Shown one piece after another: positions 18,765 through 26,824 of a stretch of DNA of 64,000 bases. This DNA comes from Oceanisphaera litoralis (GTDB lineage: Bacteria; Pseudomonadota; Gammaproteobacteria; Enterobacterales; Aeromonadaceae). Each line of letters opens with the position of its first letter. Within the stretch, counting starts at the first letter, position 1. Below the pieces are notes generated by a model. It ran no database searches, was not told the origin of the DNA, and saw only the letters and a program-made list of their open reading frames with translations. The translations under genes were made by a program, and so were the position numbers. Where the stretch lies: contig NZ_JAFBBE010000011.1 in the NCBI RefSeq assembly GCF_016907015.1, forward strand, positions 44,139 to 108,138, written 5' to 3'.

Positions 18765-19544
18765 ATGCGTCTTGAACACAAGGTGGCCCTGATCACCGGT
18801 GCGGGCCAGGGCATAGGCCGGGCCATTGCCGAGCACTATGCCCGGGAAGGCGCCAGCGTCGCGGTGGCGGATCTGGATCTGGGCCGGGCCGAGCGGGTGG
18901 CGCTGGCCATCGTCGCGGCGGGGGGCCGCGCCATCGCCCTGGACATGGACGTGACCGACGAACAGGCGGTAGAGCAGGGCATGGCCCGGGTGGTGCGCCA
19001 CTGGGGTCGGCTGGACATCGCATTGGCCAACGCCGGCATTCAGCATATCGCGCCCTTGCACAAGCTGACCTTAGATGACTGGAACCGGGTGCTCAAGGTG
19101 CACCTGGGCGGCGCCTTTCTGGTGACCCGTGCCGCCTTGCAGCAGATGTACCGCAACGGAGGCGGTGTCATGCTGTACATGGGCTCTGTGCATTCCATGG
19201 AGGCCTCGCCGCTCAAGGCGCCTTATGTCACCGCCAAGCACGGCATGCTGGGCCTGTGCCGCTCGGTGGCGCGAGAAGGAGCCGAACACGGGGTGCGCAG
19301 CAACATCATCTGCCCCGGCTTCGTGCGCACGCCATTGGTGGACAAGCAGATCCCGGAGCAGGCCAGAGAGCTGGGCATCAGCGAAGCCGAAGTAATCCGC
19401 AATGTGATGCTGAAAAACACCGTCGACGGCGAGTTCACCACCCTGGAAGACGTGTCCGAGCTGGCGGTGCATCTGGCGGCCTTTCCGTCGGCGGCCCTCA
19501 CCGGACAGGCGATGGTGGTCAGCCACGGCTGGCACATGCAGTGA
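18765..19544 (+). CDS. bdhA: D-3-hydroxybutyrate dehydrogenase (SDR family)
   Basis: NAD-dependent oxidation of D-3-hydroxybutyrate to acetoacetate in the cytoplasm. The 259-residue short-chain dehydrogenase has the TGAGQGIG cofactor motif (11-18), NAG, and a catalytic Ser with YVTAK. The segment VDKQIPEQARELGISEAEV near residue 190 and the C-terminal MVVSHGWHMQ are typical of 3-hydroxybutyrate dehydrogenases rather than other SDRs. AAGGAG precedes the ATG. As the last gene of the sigma-54 operon with a TRAP importer, it explains the operon as uptake and oxidation of hydroxybutyrate. A 41-bp relic resembling its 3' end lies at 24918-24958. Confidence 0.9.
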   Translation: MRLEHKVALITGAGQGIGRAIAEHYAREGASVAVADLDLGRAERVALAIVAAGGRAIALDMDVTDEQAVEQGMARVVRHWGRLDIALANAGIQHIAPLHKLTLDDWNRVLKVHLGGAFLVTRAALQQMYRNGGGVMLYMGSVHSMEASPLKAPYVTAKHGMLGLCRSVAREGAEHGVRSNIICPGFVRTPLVDKQIPEQARELGISEAEVIRNVMLKNTVDGEFTTLEDVSELAVHLAAFPSAALTGQAMVVSHGWHMQ

Positions 19545-19606
19545 TGGTGATAATGATGCGAGAGGTGAGAGGTGAGGCGTAAGGCGTGATACGGGAGGAG
19601 TAAATG

Positions 19607-19640
19607 CACCAAGGCATCACCCGGGGGTGATGCCTTGGTG
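19607..19640 (+). terminator. Strong hairpin after bdhA (possible terminator)
   Basis: A 16-bp near-perfect stem (CACCAAGGCATCACCC / GGGGGTGATGCCTTGGTG) between convergent bdhA and the permease gene. There is no clear T-run on either strand, so it may be bidirectional or Rho-assisted. Confidence 0.6.
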
Positions 19641-19690
19641 TCAGGGAAAACGGTGGCCGGATCGGGGTAAAAGACAAATCCGTTGCCGTT

Positions 19691-19729
19691 CAGTCTTCTA
19701 TCTCAGTCGTCTAGCTCAGTCTTCTAGCT
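19691..19729. repeat. 13-bp tandem repeat spanning the permease stop codon
   Basis: Three copies of about 13 bp (CAGTCTTCTATCT, CAGTCGTCTAGCT, CAGTCTTCTAGCT). The third encodes the last permease residues and the second begins at the stop codon (19716-19718). Confidence 0.8.
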
Positions 19730-21065
19730 GCAACACCGGTTGTCTGCCCAGCACATATTTCAGGACCAACAGATAAACCACCCCAATGGCTATCCAGGCA
19801 AGGCCCAGTGTCTGTGCTTCTTGTCCCATGCTGAACAGCACGTAACCGATGATCAGCAGACCCAGAACAGGACAGATCAGGTGACGAATAACCTGCCCGG
19901 AACGCTGGCGCACAAAATAGTGGTTGATCACCGACAGGTGCAACAGCAGGAAACCGGTCAGGGCCCCGAAGTTCACCAGCGACGTCAGCACATCCGGGCT
20001 GTCCAGGAACAGGACGCCAATCACCAGAGACAAGACGGTCACCAGATAGATGCTGATATGAGGGGTCTTGAACCTGGGGTGTACCCTGGCCAGCACCACC
20101 GGTAACTTCTTGTCTCGCGCCATGGAAAACAGCAAGCGGGATACCGCCGCCTGAGAGGTGACCGACACCGCTATGCCCCAGGCCAGGGCCGTGGCCACCG
20201 CCGCCAGGGTCGCCAGCCAGCTGCCGCCGGCCAGTCCGGCAATCTCGTAGAAGGCGGTATCCGGCGACTCGAAGGTCATGCCTACGGACAGATCGGCCGC
20301 AATCCAGGTTTGCAGCACAAACAGGCTGCCCATGATAAACAGGGTGGCCAATGCCGCCTGACCGATTTTCCTGGCCGGGTTGTCTTCCACTTCTTCGGCC
20401 AGGGTGGAGATGGCATCAAACCCGAGGAAAGACAACACGGCGATGGATACGGCCTTCATGATCAGTTCAGGCTCAAAGGTCTCCATGTTGAACAGGGGGC
20501 GCAGGGTCAGGCCGCCGGAGCCCATGCCCTGGGCATAGAGGGCATAGAGACCGACGCCGACAAACAAGGCCAGTACGATCAGCTGGCCAATCAGAAACAA
20601 CCTGTTCAACCTGGCGGTAAACTTGATACCCACCAGGTTGCCGATGGTGGCGATCACCAGGAAGAAGAGCACCCAGGCGAGCTTGGGAATGAAGGGGAAC
20701 AGGTGCGACAGTGCCAGGGCGCTGAATACATACAGCAGGGGCGGTATCAGCAGATAATCCAGCAACAGCACCCAGCCGGCGATAAAGCCCACCTGCTCAT
20801 GAATGCCACGCTGTGCATAAGAATAAACCGAGCCGGCGATGGGAAAGGCCCTGGCCATTGACTGATAGCTGAGTGCAGTAAACAGCATGGCCACCATACC
20901 CACCAGATAGGCCGCCGGCACCATGCCGCCGGCATCGGCGGATACCCAGCCGTATACACCGAAGGGCGCGATGGGGATCATGAAAATCATCCCGTAGATG
21001 ATCAGATCCGTCAGGCTGAGGGAGCGTTTAAGCTCCTGTTTATAGCCAAATTCATTGACTGACAT
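19716..21065 (-). CDS. APC-family amino acid/polyamine permease
   Basis: A 449-residue inner-membrane transporter with about 12 membrane segments. The N-terminal half contains LSLTDLIIYGMIFMIPIAPFGVYG and SYAQRGIHEQVGFIAGW. The central LSFLGFDAISTLAEEVEDNPARK segment is the APC signature seen in putrescine importers such as PuuP and PlaP. I start at 21065, where GGAGGACTT precedes MSVNEFGYKQ; the ATG at 21125 lies inside the upstream gene. It is the last gene of the leftward RpiR operon and presumably imports the operon's substrate, an amine or amino acid derivative (inference). Confidence 0.9.
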   Translation of the reverse strand: MSVNEFGYKQELKRSLSLTDLIIYGMIFMIPIAPFGVYGWVSADAGGMVPAAYLVGMVAMLFTALSYQSMARAFPIAGSVYSYAQRGIHEQVGFIAGWVLLLDYLLIPPLLYVFSALALSHLFPFIPKLAWVLFFLVIATIGNLVGIKFTARLNRLFLIGQLIVLALFVGVGLYALYAQGMGSGGLTLRPLFNMETFEPELIMKAVSIAVLSFLGFDAISTLAEEVEDNPARKIGQAALATLFIMGSLFVLQTWIAADLSVGMTFESPDTAFYEIAGLAGGSWLATLAAVATALAWGIAVSVTSQAAVSRLLFSMARDKKLPVVLARVHPRFKTPHISIYLVTVLSLVIGVLFLDSPDVLTSLVNFGALTGFLLLHLSVINHYFVRQRSGQVIRHLICPVLGLLIIGYVLFSMGQEAQTLGLAWIAIGVVYLLVLKYVLGRQPVLQLED

Positions 21066-21088
21066 AAGTCCTCCTTGATGTCTGGATA

Positions 21089-21844
21089 TCAGATGGGTAA
21101 TAAAGGCGCCAACCGGGCAGCCCATTGTGCAATCTGTTGTTCGTTACGCAGCAGATCATTGCGGATTTCCAGCAAGACGGCGGGCAGGCCCCTGGCGTCG
21201 CCATGAACCGGTACCGTCATGTCCTCATCCGGGTGAATGTTGTAGGGTTGATTGTCACCCACCGTCAGGGGATGGCTCGACAGCCCCTCGAGCAGCGAAC
21301 AGGCGTAGTCAGAGGCTTCACCGTAGAGAATGCCTATTTCCCAGGGGCGACGCTGGCCATGGTAAACGGGGGTAAAGGAATGCACGCCCACCACCCGGGT
21401 CGCCTTACCGGCCTGCAGGCGGGCATCCAGCAACCGGGATACCTGCCGGTGAAAGGGGCGGTAAATCTGTTCGACCCGCCACTCCCGCTCGGTGGCCGTC
21501 AACGCATGGTTACCGGGAATATCATGGTGCTCACTGCGCAGAGGAATACAGTCCTCGGCCTGCAAGGGCCGGTTCAGGTCAATCAGCAACCGGGAATAAT
21601 TACCCAGGATCAGCGGGGCGTTCAGTTTCAATGCCAGCGCCCGGGCCAGACCGGCTGCGCCCGGATCCCAGCTGATATGCTCTTCCAGCAGTTGCGGCGT
21701 CAGCCCCAGCCGTTGATAGCGGGCCGGTATATAGTTGGAGGCATGCTCGCAAAGCAGCAGGACCTCGCTGTCTCCGGTGGCATTGAAAAGGGTAAAGGCG
21801 GCTGGTTCGGTCGCATCAATAACCGAAATATCGGGATTCATCAT
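21089..21844 (-). CDS. N-formylglutamate amidohydrolase family protein
   Basis: A 251-residue hydrolase of the N-formylglutamate amidohydrolase (HutG-type) family. Conserved elements are LLLCEHASNYIP, DPGAAGLARALAL, YSRLLIDLNRP and VGVHSFTPVYHGQRRPWEIGILYG, including the His and Glu residues expected to bind the metal. The gene starts 3 bp after the glutamine-synthetase-like gene ends and is followed 23 bp later by the permease, so all are cotranscribed. There are no hutH, hutU or hutI genes nearby, so this is unlikely to be histidine degradation. An N-acyl or gamma-glutamyl amino acid may be the true substrate. Confidence 0.85.
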   Translation of the reverse strand: MMNPDISVIDATEPAAFTLFNATGDSEVLLLCEHASNYIPARYQRLGLTPQLLEEHISWDPGAAGLARALALKLNAPLILGNYSRLLIDLNRPLQAEDCIPLRSEHHDIPGNHALTATEREWRVEQIYRPFHRQVSRLLDARLQAGKATRVVGVHSFTPVYHGQRRPWEIGILYGEASDYACSLLEGLSSHPLTVGDNQPYNIHPDEDMTVPVHGDARGLPAVLLEIRNDLLRNEQQIAQWAARLAPLLPI

Positions 21845-21847
21845 GTA

Positions 21848-23194
21848 TCAGTACACCTGACCGTAACGTTGGCACAGCTGCTCGGGATTCAGTCCGTCAC
21901 AGATCCTGATTTCTGCTTCTTTCATGCACAGATAGGTCTCAACCAGGGCGGTCGGCAGCTGTTCGAGCAGCCGGGTGTCATCACGCAGCACGGACAATGC
22001 CTGGGAGAGCGACGAGGGCAGTCGGTGGATACCCAGGCGGGCACTTTCCGCATCGGATAATGTTTCCGGATCGGCATCACTGATCTCCGGCGTAGCAAGT
22101 TGCTCCCGCATGCCAATCAGGCCGGCCAGCAGCACGGTTGCCAATGCCAGATGAGGCGACGCTGTGGCGTCCATGGCGCGGTATTCCAGGTTATACTGTT
22201 TGGCCGGCTCCCCCCCGCCCATGCTCACCAGCGGACAGATCCGCAGGGACGTTTCCCGGTTTCTGTCGCCCAGGCTGGTGTAGGCCGCGCTCCAGCGGTG
22301 GGGTTGCAAACGCAGATAAGACACCGAGGTCGGCGCCGTAAAGGCACACAAGGCCGGCATGTGGCGCAGCACGCCCGCCGCCCAGGAACCCGTCAGCGGC
22401 GCCAGGCCATGAGCACGCTCGGGATCATACATCAGCGGTTTGCCCTGCAGATCCTGGAAGCTGACATGAAGATGTACGCCGTTGCCCACTCCGTCCGGCT
22501 GCTGGATGGGCGAAAATGAAATGCCGTATCCCAGGTTGCCGGCCACTTCACGGCTGATTTCCCGAATGTTCACCGCCCTGTCGGCGGCCTGCACCGGGCT
22601 GCAGGGGCGACAGGTCACTTCGTATTGGTGCTGGCCATATTCCGGCAGGAAGGTTTCCGGCTCGACGCCGGCTTCTTCCAGTACCCTCATCAGCACGGAG
22701 CCGAAAGGATCAACCTGACGCAGGCCCCGCAGTGAAAAGGCGGGGGTGTCGGCCGCCTGCTCTGTGGTCAGGGTGAACTCATGTTCGAATGCCACCACCA
22801 GCTCGATACCGAACTCTTGCCGGTACTGGCGTTGAACGTCCTTGAGCAAGGTGCGCGGGCAGGTTGGCCAGGGCGCACCATCGGTCTGAACCAGATCGCT
22901 GTGGTAATAAGCCAGTGGCGTCATCTCACTGTCGGGGAAGGTGTTTACCCTGACCAGGCTGGCCGGATCGGGTTTTAACCGGAGATCACCCAGGCTGCCC
23001 CAGGGATTGGGGTCGGCAATAATATCAAAGGGGGTCAGGGCACTGTTGGCCGGCACCCAGCCGCAGCCCTTGTCGAGCTGTTGCTCGGCTTCTGTTTCCA
23101 GCATGGCCCGGCCACGGGTAATGCCGGACAGATCGGTGGTGACAAAACTGGTCAGGGTCGGTTGCCGGGGCAACGACCGGTTGGACTGTGTCAT
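21848..23194 (-). CDS. Glutamine synthetase family ligase (gamma-glutamyl-amine synthetase-like)
   Basis: A 448-residue cytoplasmic ATP-dependent ligase of the glutamine synthetase superfamily. Visible motifs are the metal-binding AFEHEFTL, the NGVHLHVSF histidine motif, the ATP-site region SYLRLQPHRW, and NRETSLRICP with YNLEYRAMDATASPHLALA. The adenylylation loop tyrosine context of GlnA is absent, so it is not the housekeeping enzyme. Relatives such as PuuA and the PauA series join glutamate to amines. GGAG precedes the start at 23194. It lies in an operon with an amine-type permease and two hydrolases, suggesting activation of an amine by glutamylation (inference). Confidence 0.87.
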   Translation of the reverse strand: MTQSNRSLPRQPTLTSFVTTDLSGITRGRAMLETEAEQQLDKGCGWVPANSALTPFDIIADPNPWGSLGDLRLKPDPASLVRVNTFPDSEMTPLAYYHSDLVQTDGAPWPTCPRTLLKDVQRQYRQEFGIELVVAFEHEFTLTTEQAADTPAFSLRGLRQVDPFGSVLMRVLEEAGVEPETFLPEYGQHQYEVTCRPCSPVQAADRAVNIREISREVAGNLGYGISFSPIQQPDGVGNGVHLHVSFQDLQGKPLMYDPERAHGLAPLTGSWAAGVLRHMPALCAFTAPTSVSYLRLQPHRWSAAYTSLGDRNRETSLRICPLVSMGGGEPAKQYNLEYRAMDATASPHLALATVLLAGLIGMREQLATPEISDADPETLSDAESARLGIHRLPSSLSQALSVLRDDTRLLEQLPTALVETYLCMKEAEIRICDGLNPEQLCQRYGQVY

Positions 23195-23225
23195 GACTAA
23201 CTCCACTATTTTTCGGGGCACGTTC

Positions 23226-23323
23226 TTCGGGGCAGGCTCTTCAGGACATGTTTTTCAGGACATATTCTTCAGGGCAGGCTCTTCAGGGCATGTTTTTCAG
23301 GACAGGCTTTTCAGGGCATTGAG
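23226..23323. repeat. 14-bp tandem repeat, seven copies
   Basis: Seven units beginning TTCAGG or TTCGGG at 23226, 23240, 23254, 23268, 23282, 23296 and 23310 (for example TTCAGGGCAGGCTC and TTCAGGACATGTTT). The tract lies between two operon genes and runs into the last eight codons of the cysteine hydrolase gene. Confidence 0.92.
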
Positions 23324-23950
23324 ACGGGCGACCACGGTGGCCGTGTCGGTGATCCAGCAATACCCCTTGATGGCATTCAGGCAGGCGGCATGGCGCTCCG
23401 GGGTCAGGGTGGCGCAGGCATCTTCCACCAGTGTCACGATATAGCCGCGATCGGCGGCATCGCGAACCGCCATGTCCACACACTGATCGGTGACGATACC
23501 GGCGATGATCAGGTATCTGGTATTGAGGTTGCGCAGCACATAATCGATGGCGGTGGAGTTGAACACCCCGGACGAGGTTTTGGGCAGTACGACCTCATTG
23601 GGCAGTGGGGCCAGCTCGGCAATCACCTGGCCTTCGGGCGCCCCCCGGGGAATATGCATATCGGATAACTTGTGATCCAGGGAACGATCCCTTCCGTCCT
23701 GGGTCAGGCTCTCGATGAGGGTATGCAGCACATTCTGTTTGGCACCGCGGGCGGCCGCCAGCAGCTTTTGCTGGTTGGGAATCACCTGTTGCTGCAGACG
23801 GGTGTAATAATAATCCGCAAGGCCCGGGTCCAGGTGGGGATCCAGCCCCGGCTCGACCCAGATCCGTTGCATATCAACGAATAACATCGAGGTCTCATCT
23901 GGTTGATAAGCCAGCGCGCGGGGAGAGTGTGCAAAGGTATCTGATGGCAT
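23297..23950 (-). CDS. Isochorismatase-like cysteine hydrolase
   Basis: A 217-residue hydrolase of the isochorismatase/nicotinamidase superfamily. The Asp-Lys-Cys triad is visible as LFVDMQRIW, EVVLPKTSSGVF and AGIVTDQCVDMAV, with the cis-peptide VTDQ before the cysteine. Family members hydrolyse amides such as nicotinamide, N-carbamoylsarcosine or ureidoacrylate; the substrate here is unknown. I start at 23950 because AAGGA lies seven bases upstream; an ATG at 23971 would overlap the rpiR gene. The last codons come from a 14-bp tandem repeat, so the C-terminus (NALKSLS) may vary between strains. Confidence 0.88.
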   Translation of the reverse strand: MPSDTFAHSPRALAYQPDETSMLFVDMQRIWVEPGLDPHLDPGLADYYYTRLQQQVIPNQQKLLAAARGAKQNVLHTLIESLTQDGRDRSLDHKLSDMHIPRGAPEGQVIAELAPLPNEVVLPKTSSGVFNSTAIDYVLRNLNTRYLIIAGIVTDQCVDMAVRDAADRGYIVTLVEDACATLTPERHAACLNAIKGYCWITDTATVVARLNALKSLS

Positions 23951-23960
23951 AATGCCGTCC

Positions 23961-24827
23961 TTATTGGTCATGTTGTAACAGGTGGCTGCCGAACTGCTGA
24001 CGGATCTGGTCGATTTCTTCCACCCGGGTCGTCATGGCGGAGTCCAGTCTGGCGGTCAATTCGGCAATCAAGGCTTCAACCTGTGCCATGGCGGGCACCA
24101 GGGTGTCGAAGGGCGAAGGGACTTCCACCGGGGCGGCAATGACAATGTCTGCCAGCGGACGCAGCGGAGAGTCATAAATATCGGTAAACAGCACTATCCT
24201 GGCCTGGCGACGACGGGCCGTTTCTATCGCCAGTGCGGCTGTTTGCTGATAGCGGCGATAATCAAATTGAATAAAAATGTCACCGGGCCGCAGATCGATC
24301 AATTGCTCCGGCAGTTGGGAGGGGGTGGCTATCCAGCTGCAGCCGGAGCGCAGCAGGTGCAGGTGGCTATACAGATAGCCAGCCAGAAAGCCGCTGAAGC
24401 GCCCACCATGGCAACAGATGTCTTTGCGCGGATCACCGAGCCAGGCAAGCAGCTGTTCGGTATCCTGGCGTACTTGCCATTGCCGGCATTCGCCCAGCTT
24501 GTCGATGGCGGCATCGATGAAATCGTCCCATTTATTCCCGCCCGGAGACCCTTGCCGGATTTTGGGCAGCATGCTTAACGGAGAACGCATCCGCTCGTCG
24601 ATGTCCTGTACCAGGCTGGACTGAAACTCGGGATAACCGGAGAACCCCAGCTTTTTGACCAAGCGGAGTACGCTGGGATCACTGACCCCGCAACGCCTGG
24701 CCAGTTGTGACACCGTGGTCAAGCCTGACATGGGAAAATCGGCCAGCAACACCCGCACCAGCTTGCGTTCGGCCGGGGTAAAGGGTTTTGGGGGAGCCTC
24801 CAACAGGGCCTTGATGTCCTTGTGCAT
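23961..24827 (-). CDS. MurR/RpiR family transcriptional regulator
   Basis: A 288-residue regulator with an N-terminal RpiR helix-turn-helix (about 1-78, including TVSQLARRCGVSDPSVLRLVKKLGFSGYPEF) and a C-terminal SIS domain (about 125-260). SIS domains usually bind sugar phosphates, but RpiR proteins also control amino acid and ureide operons. It is the first gene of the leftward five-gene operon and probably its regulator. The hydrolase ATG lies 10 bp beyond its stop, with that gene's ribosome binding site at the junction. Confidence 0.9.
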   Translation of the reverse strand: MHKDIKALLEAPPKPFTPAERKLVRVLLADFPMSGLTTVSQLARRCGVSDPSVLRLVKKLGFSGYPEFQSSLVQDIDERMRSPLSMLPKIRQGSPGGNKWDDFIDAAIDKLGECRQWQVRQDTEQLLAWLGDPRKDICCHGGRFSGFLAGYLYSHLHLLRSGCSWIATPSQLPEQLIDLRPGDIFIQFDYRRYQQTAALAIETARRRQARIVLFTDIYDSPLRPLADIVIAAPVEVPSPFDTLVPAMAQVEALIAELTARLDSAMTTRVEEIDQIRQQFGSHLLQHDQ

Positions 24828-24917
24828 ATTTAACTTTCATCCTTGAATTATTATTCTCGTATTATCTATTTCATTTACTGCTAGTCAAAATAATTTTGTA
24901 GCAAAAATTACTTTCTG

Positions 24918-24958
24918 GCGCTCGTCGGACCCGTGATGGTGGTCAGCCACGGCTGGCA
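24918..24958 (+). pseudogene. Relic of a 3-hydroxybutyrate dehydrogenase C-terminus
   Basis: 24935-24958 is identical over 24 nt to 19511-19534 at the end of bdhA, and the same frame reads ALVGPVMVVSHGWHI against ALTGQAMVVSHGWHM in the intact gene. Nothing upstream resembles the rest of the gene. The relic ends one base before the terminal repeat of the neighbouring MITE-like element. Confidence 0.7.
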
Positions 24959-24959
24959 T

Positions 24960-25115
24960 ATAAGCAATATCCTATAACTGATGTGGATTTTGGGGCTGGT
25001 TTGCCTTTCTCGTCACCCTCGCGAAGGCGGGGGTCCAGTACTTTGCAGGCGACTCGCAGTCTGACCGTTCTGCGCTACACACCCTGGATTCCCGCCTTCG
25101 CGGGAATGACAAGAG
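24960..25115 (-). mobile_element. MITE-like element carrying paired REP palindromes (copy 1, one end degraded)
   Basis: Inverted copy of the element at 42685-42889. The terminal repeat (24960-24986, ATAAGCAAT then TATAACTGATGTGG), the spacer and both REP palindromes (CCCTCGCGAAGGCGGGGG and CCCGCCTTCGCGGG) can be aligned across about 155 bp. After 25115 the expected second terminal repeat is not recognisable. Confidence 0.75.
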
Positions 25116-25193
25116 AGGGCGCGCAGGAATGTCGCTCCCCGCAGGCGGGAATTTATGCGGCGCCAACCTGCAGGCGGATACGCAGCAACACAA

Positions 25194-25228
25194 AAAAAGG
25201 CCGGGGCGCTTGTGCGCCCCGGCCTTTT
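25194..25228 (-). terminator. DEAD-box helicase gene terminator
   Basis: A 14-bp GC-rich stem (AAAGGCCGGGGCGC / GCGCCCCGGCCTTT) followed on the minus strand by seven T residues, 31 bp beyond the helicase stop. Confidence 0.95.
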
Positions 25229-25258
25229 GTTACCGCAACCGGTGAATGGCGGTCGGGA

Positions 25259-26644
25259 TCAGTCGTTGCTGGTCGGTTTCTTGCGTTTCATCGGCGCCAT
25301 GCCGTCATCGGAGCCCAGGCCGGCGCCGGTCGGCAGTCGATCGCTGCGATCTTTCTGCGCCTTGACCGGTTTCCTGGGCGGCTGGTAGGCATTGGGGCCA
25401 CCTTTGCCTTTATAGCCGTTGCCTCGGGCGGCCGGCTTGCCCGCTCCCCTGGGGCCGGTTTTTTTGGCGGCCGGTTTCACCCCCTTGAACTTGCCTTCCA
25501 GCCCCTCGATGGTCACGAAGGCAATGTCCTGCTGCAGGAAGCGCTCGACCCGCTTGAAGGCGTCCCAGTCCTTGGGGCCCACCAGAGATACCGCCGTGCC
25601 CTTGGCGCCGGCACGGCCGGTACGGCCGATGCGGTGCACGTATTCTTCTGCCTGCTTGGGCATGTCGAAGTTCACCACCAGCGACACCTGCAACAGATCC
25701 AGCCCGCGCGAGGCCACGTCTGTGGTGATCAGCACCTTCTGCTGGCCACGGCTGAAGCTGTCCATGATGCGGTTACGCTCGGACTGGCTCATGTCGCCAC
25801 TGAGGGCGGCGGTGGTCAGCCCCTGCTGCTGCAACAGGGCCGCCAGCCGTTCGGTGTCGGGCCGGGTGGCGGTAAAGATAATCGCTTGCTGGTAGCTTTC
25901 GGTGGTCAGAATATGCTGCAACAGTGCCTGTTTGTGATCCAGGTGATCACACAGATAAAAGCGTTTCTCGATATCCAGATGCTCGGCGTTGGCGGCGCCC
26001 ACGGCCACCCGCTTGGGGGACTTGAGCAGCTTGTCGGCCATTTCGTTCACTTCGGCGTGATCCAGGGTGGCCGAAAACATCAGCGTCTGGCGGCGGCGGT
26101 GATCGGCGGCTGCGTTGATCTGATTCAGCTCCTTGGCGAAGCCCAGATCCAGCATGCGGTCGGCCTCGTCCATGATCAGCAGCTCCAGGCCGCCCAGCAT
26201 CAGCGAACGGGCATCCAGATGATTGGCCAGCCGCCCCGGGGTAGCCACCACCACATGGGGCTCTTTACGCAGCGCCTTGATCTGGTCGTTGAAGTTTTCG
26301 CCGCCCAGCACCAGGGCGATGTTGGTGGAGCTGCCACTGGTGAGCGAGCGCAGCTGCACATACACCTGCTTGGCCAGCTCCCGGGTGGGCGCGAGGATCA
26401 GCGCCCGCGGATCGCGCTTGCTCAGCGCCCTGGTCTTCATCAGCCGGTGCAGCGCCGGCAGCAGGAAGGCCAGCGTCTTGCCCGAGCCGGTTTTGGAGGA
26501 CGCGATCAGATCATGGCCGGTCAATATGACCGGAATGGCCCTGTCCTGGATCTCGGTAGGCGTGGTTAAGCCCATGTGATCCAATGCGGTCAATAGACGG
26601 GAATCCAGCCCAAGATCTTTAAACTGTTCGGGTTTTTGCGCCAA
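25259..26644 (-). CDS. DEAD-box ATP-dependent RNA helicase
   Basis: A 461-residue RNA helicase distinct from DbpA. Q motif (FKDLGLDSRLLTALDHMGLTTPTEIQ), Walker A KTGSGKT at 51-57, MDEADRMLDLGF near 155, FSAT and the C-terminal YVHRIGRTGRAGAKG are all present. A basic, Gly/Lys-rich tail of about 70 residues (AAKKTGPRGAGKPAARG onward) probably binds RNA. The start codon is TTG, supported by GGAG seven bases upstream; no better ATG exists. It resembles SrmB/RhlE-type helicases of vibrios and aeromonads, but the exact paralogue is uncertain. Monocistronic with its own terminator. Confidence 0.93.
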   Translation of the reverse strand: MAQKPEQFKDLGLDSRLLTALDHMGLTTPTEIQDRAIPVILTGHDLIASSKTGSGKTLAFLLPALHRLMKTRALSKRDPRALILAPTRELAKQVYVQLRSLTSGSSTNIALVLGGENFNDQIKALRKEPHVVVATPGRLANHLDARSLMLGGLELLIMDEADRMLDLGFAKELNQINAAADHRRRQTLMFSATLDHAEVNEMADKLLKSPKRVAVGAANAEHLDIEKRFYLCDHLDHKQALLQHILTTESYQQAIIFTATRPDTERLAALLQQQGLTTAALSGDMSQSERNRIMDSFSRGQQKVLITTDVASRGLDLLQVSLVVNFDMPKQAEEYVHRIGRTGRAGAKGTAVSLVGPKDWDAFKRVERFLQQDIAFVTIEGLEGKFKGVKPAAKKTGPRGAGKPAARGNGYKGKGGPNAYQPPRKPVKAQKDRSDRLPTGAGLGSDDGMAPMKRKKPTSND

Positions 26645-26824
26645 CGTGCTGCTCCGGGTGTGTAATGAGTCAACTCAGAATGGATAGCGTGAGAGTCGAC
26701 AGAGAAAAAGGAAGGAAAAAAACGACCGCCATTGTATAAGAATTTTGGCCGGATGTAATGATCCGGCGGCACCTGACTGTCGCCCGGCCTCCGGCCATGG
26801 TGAGCAGGGTCGTCAATGTTGCCG

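Larger units (their letters stand above)
24828..25195. other. Intergenic region with gene-tail relic and MITE-like element
   Basis: This gap between the rpiR start and the helicase terminator holds the rpiR promoter region (AT-rich 24840-24905), a relic of a 3-hydroxybutyrate dehydrogenase 3' end (24918-24958) and a REP-containing element (24960-25115). No intact gene was seen. Confidence 0.7.

Noticed and set aside
21089..21844. Assignment as HutG in histidine degradation
   Set aside because: No other hut gene is nearby and the operon partners point to amine or amide metabolism.
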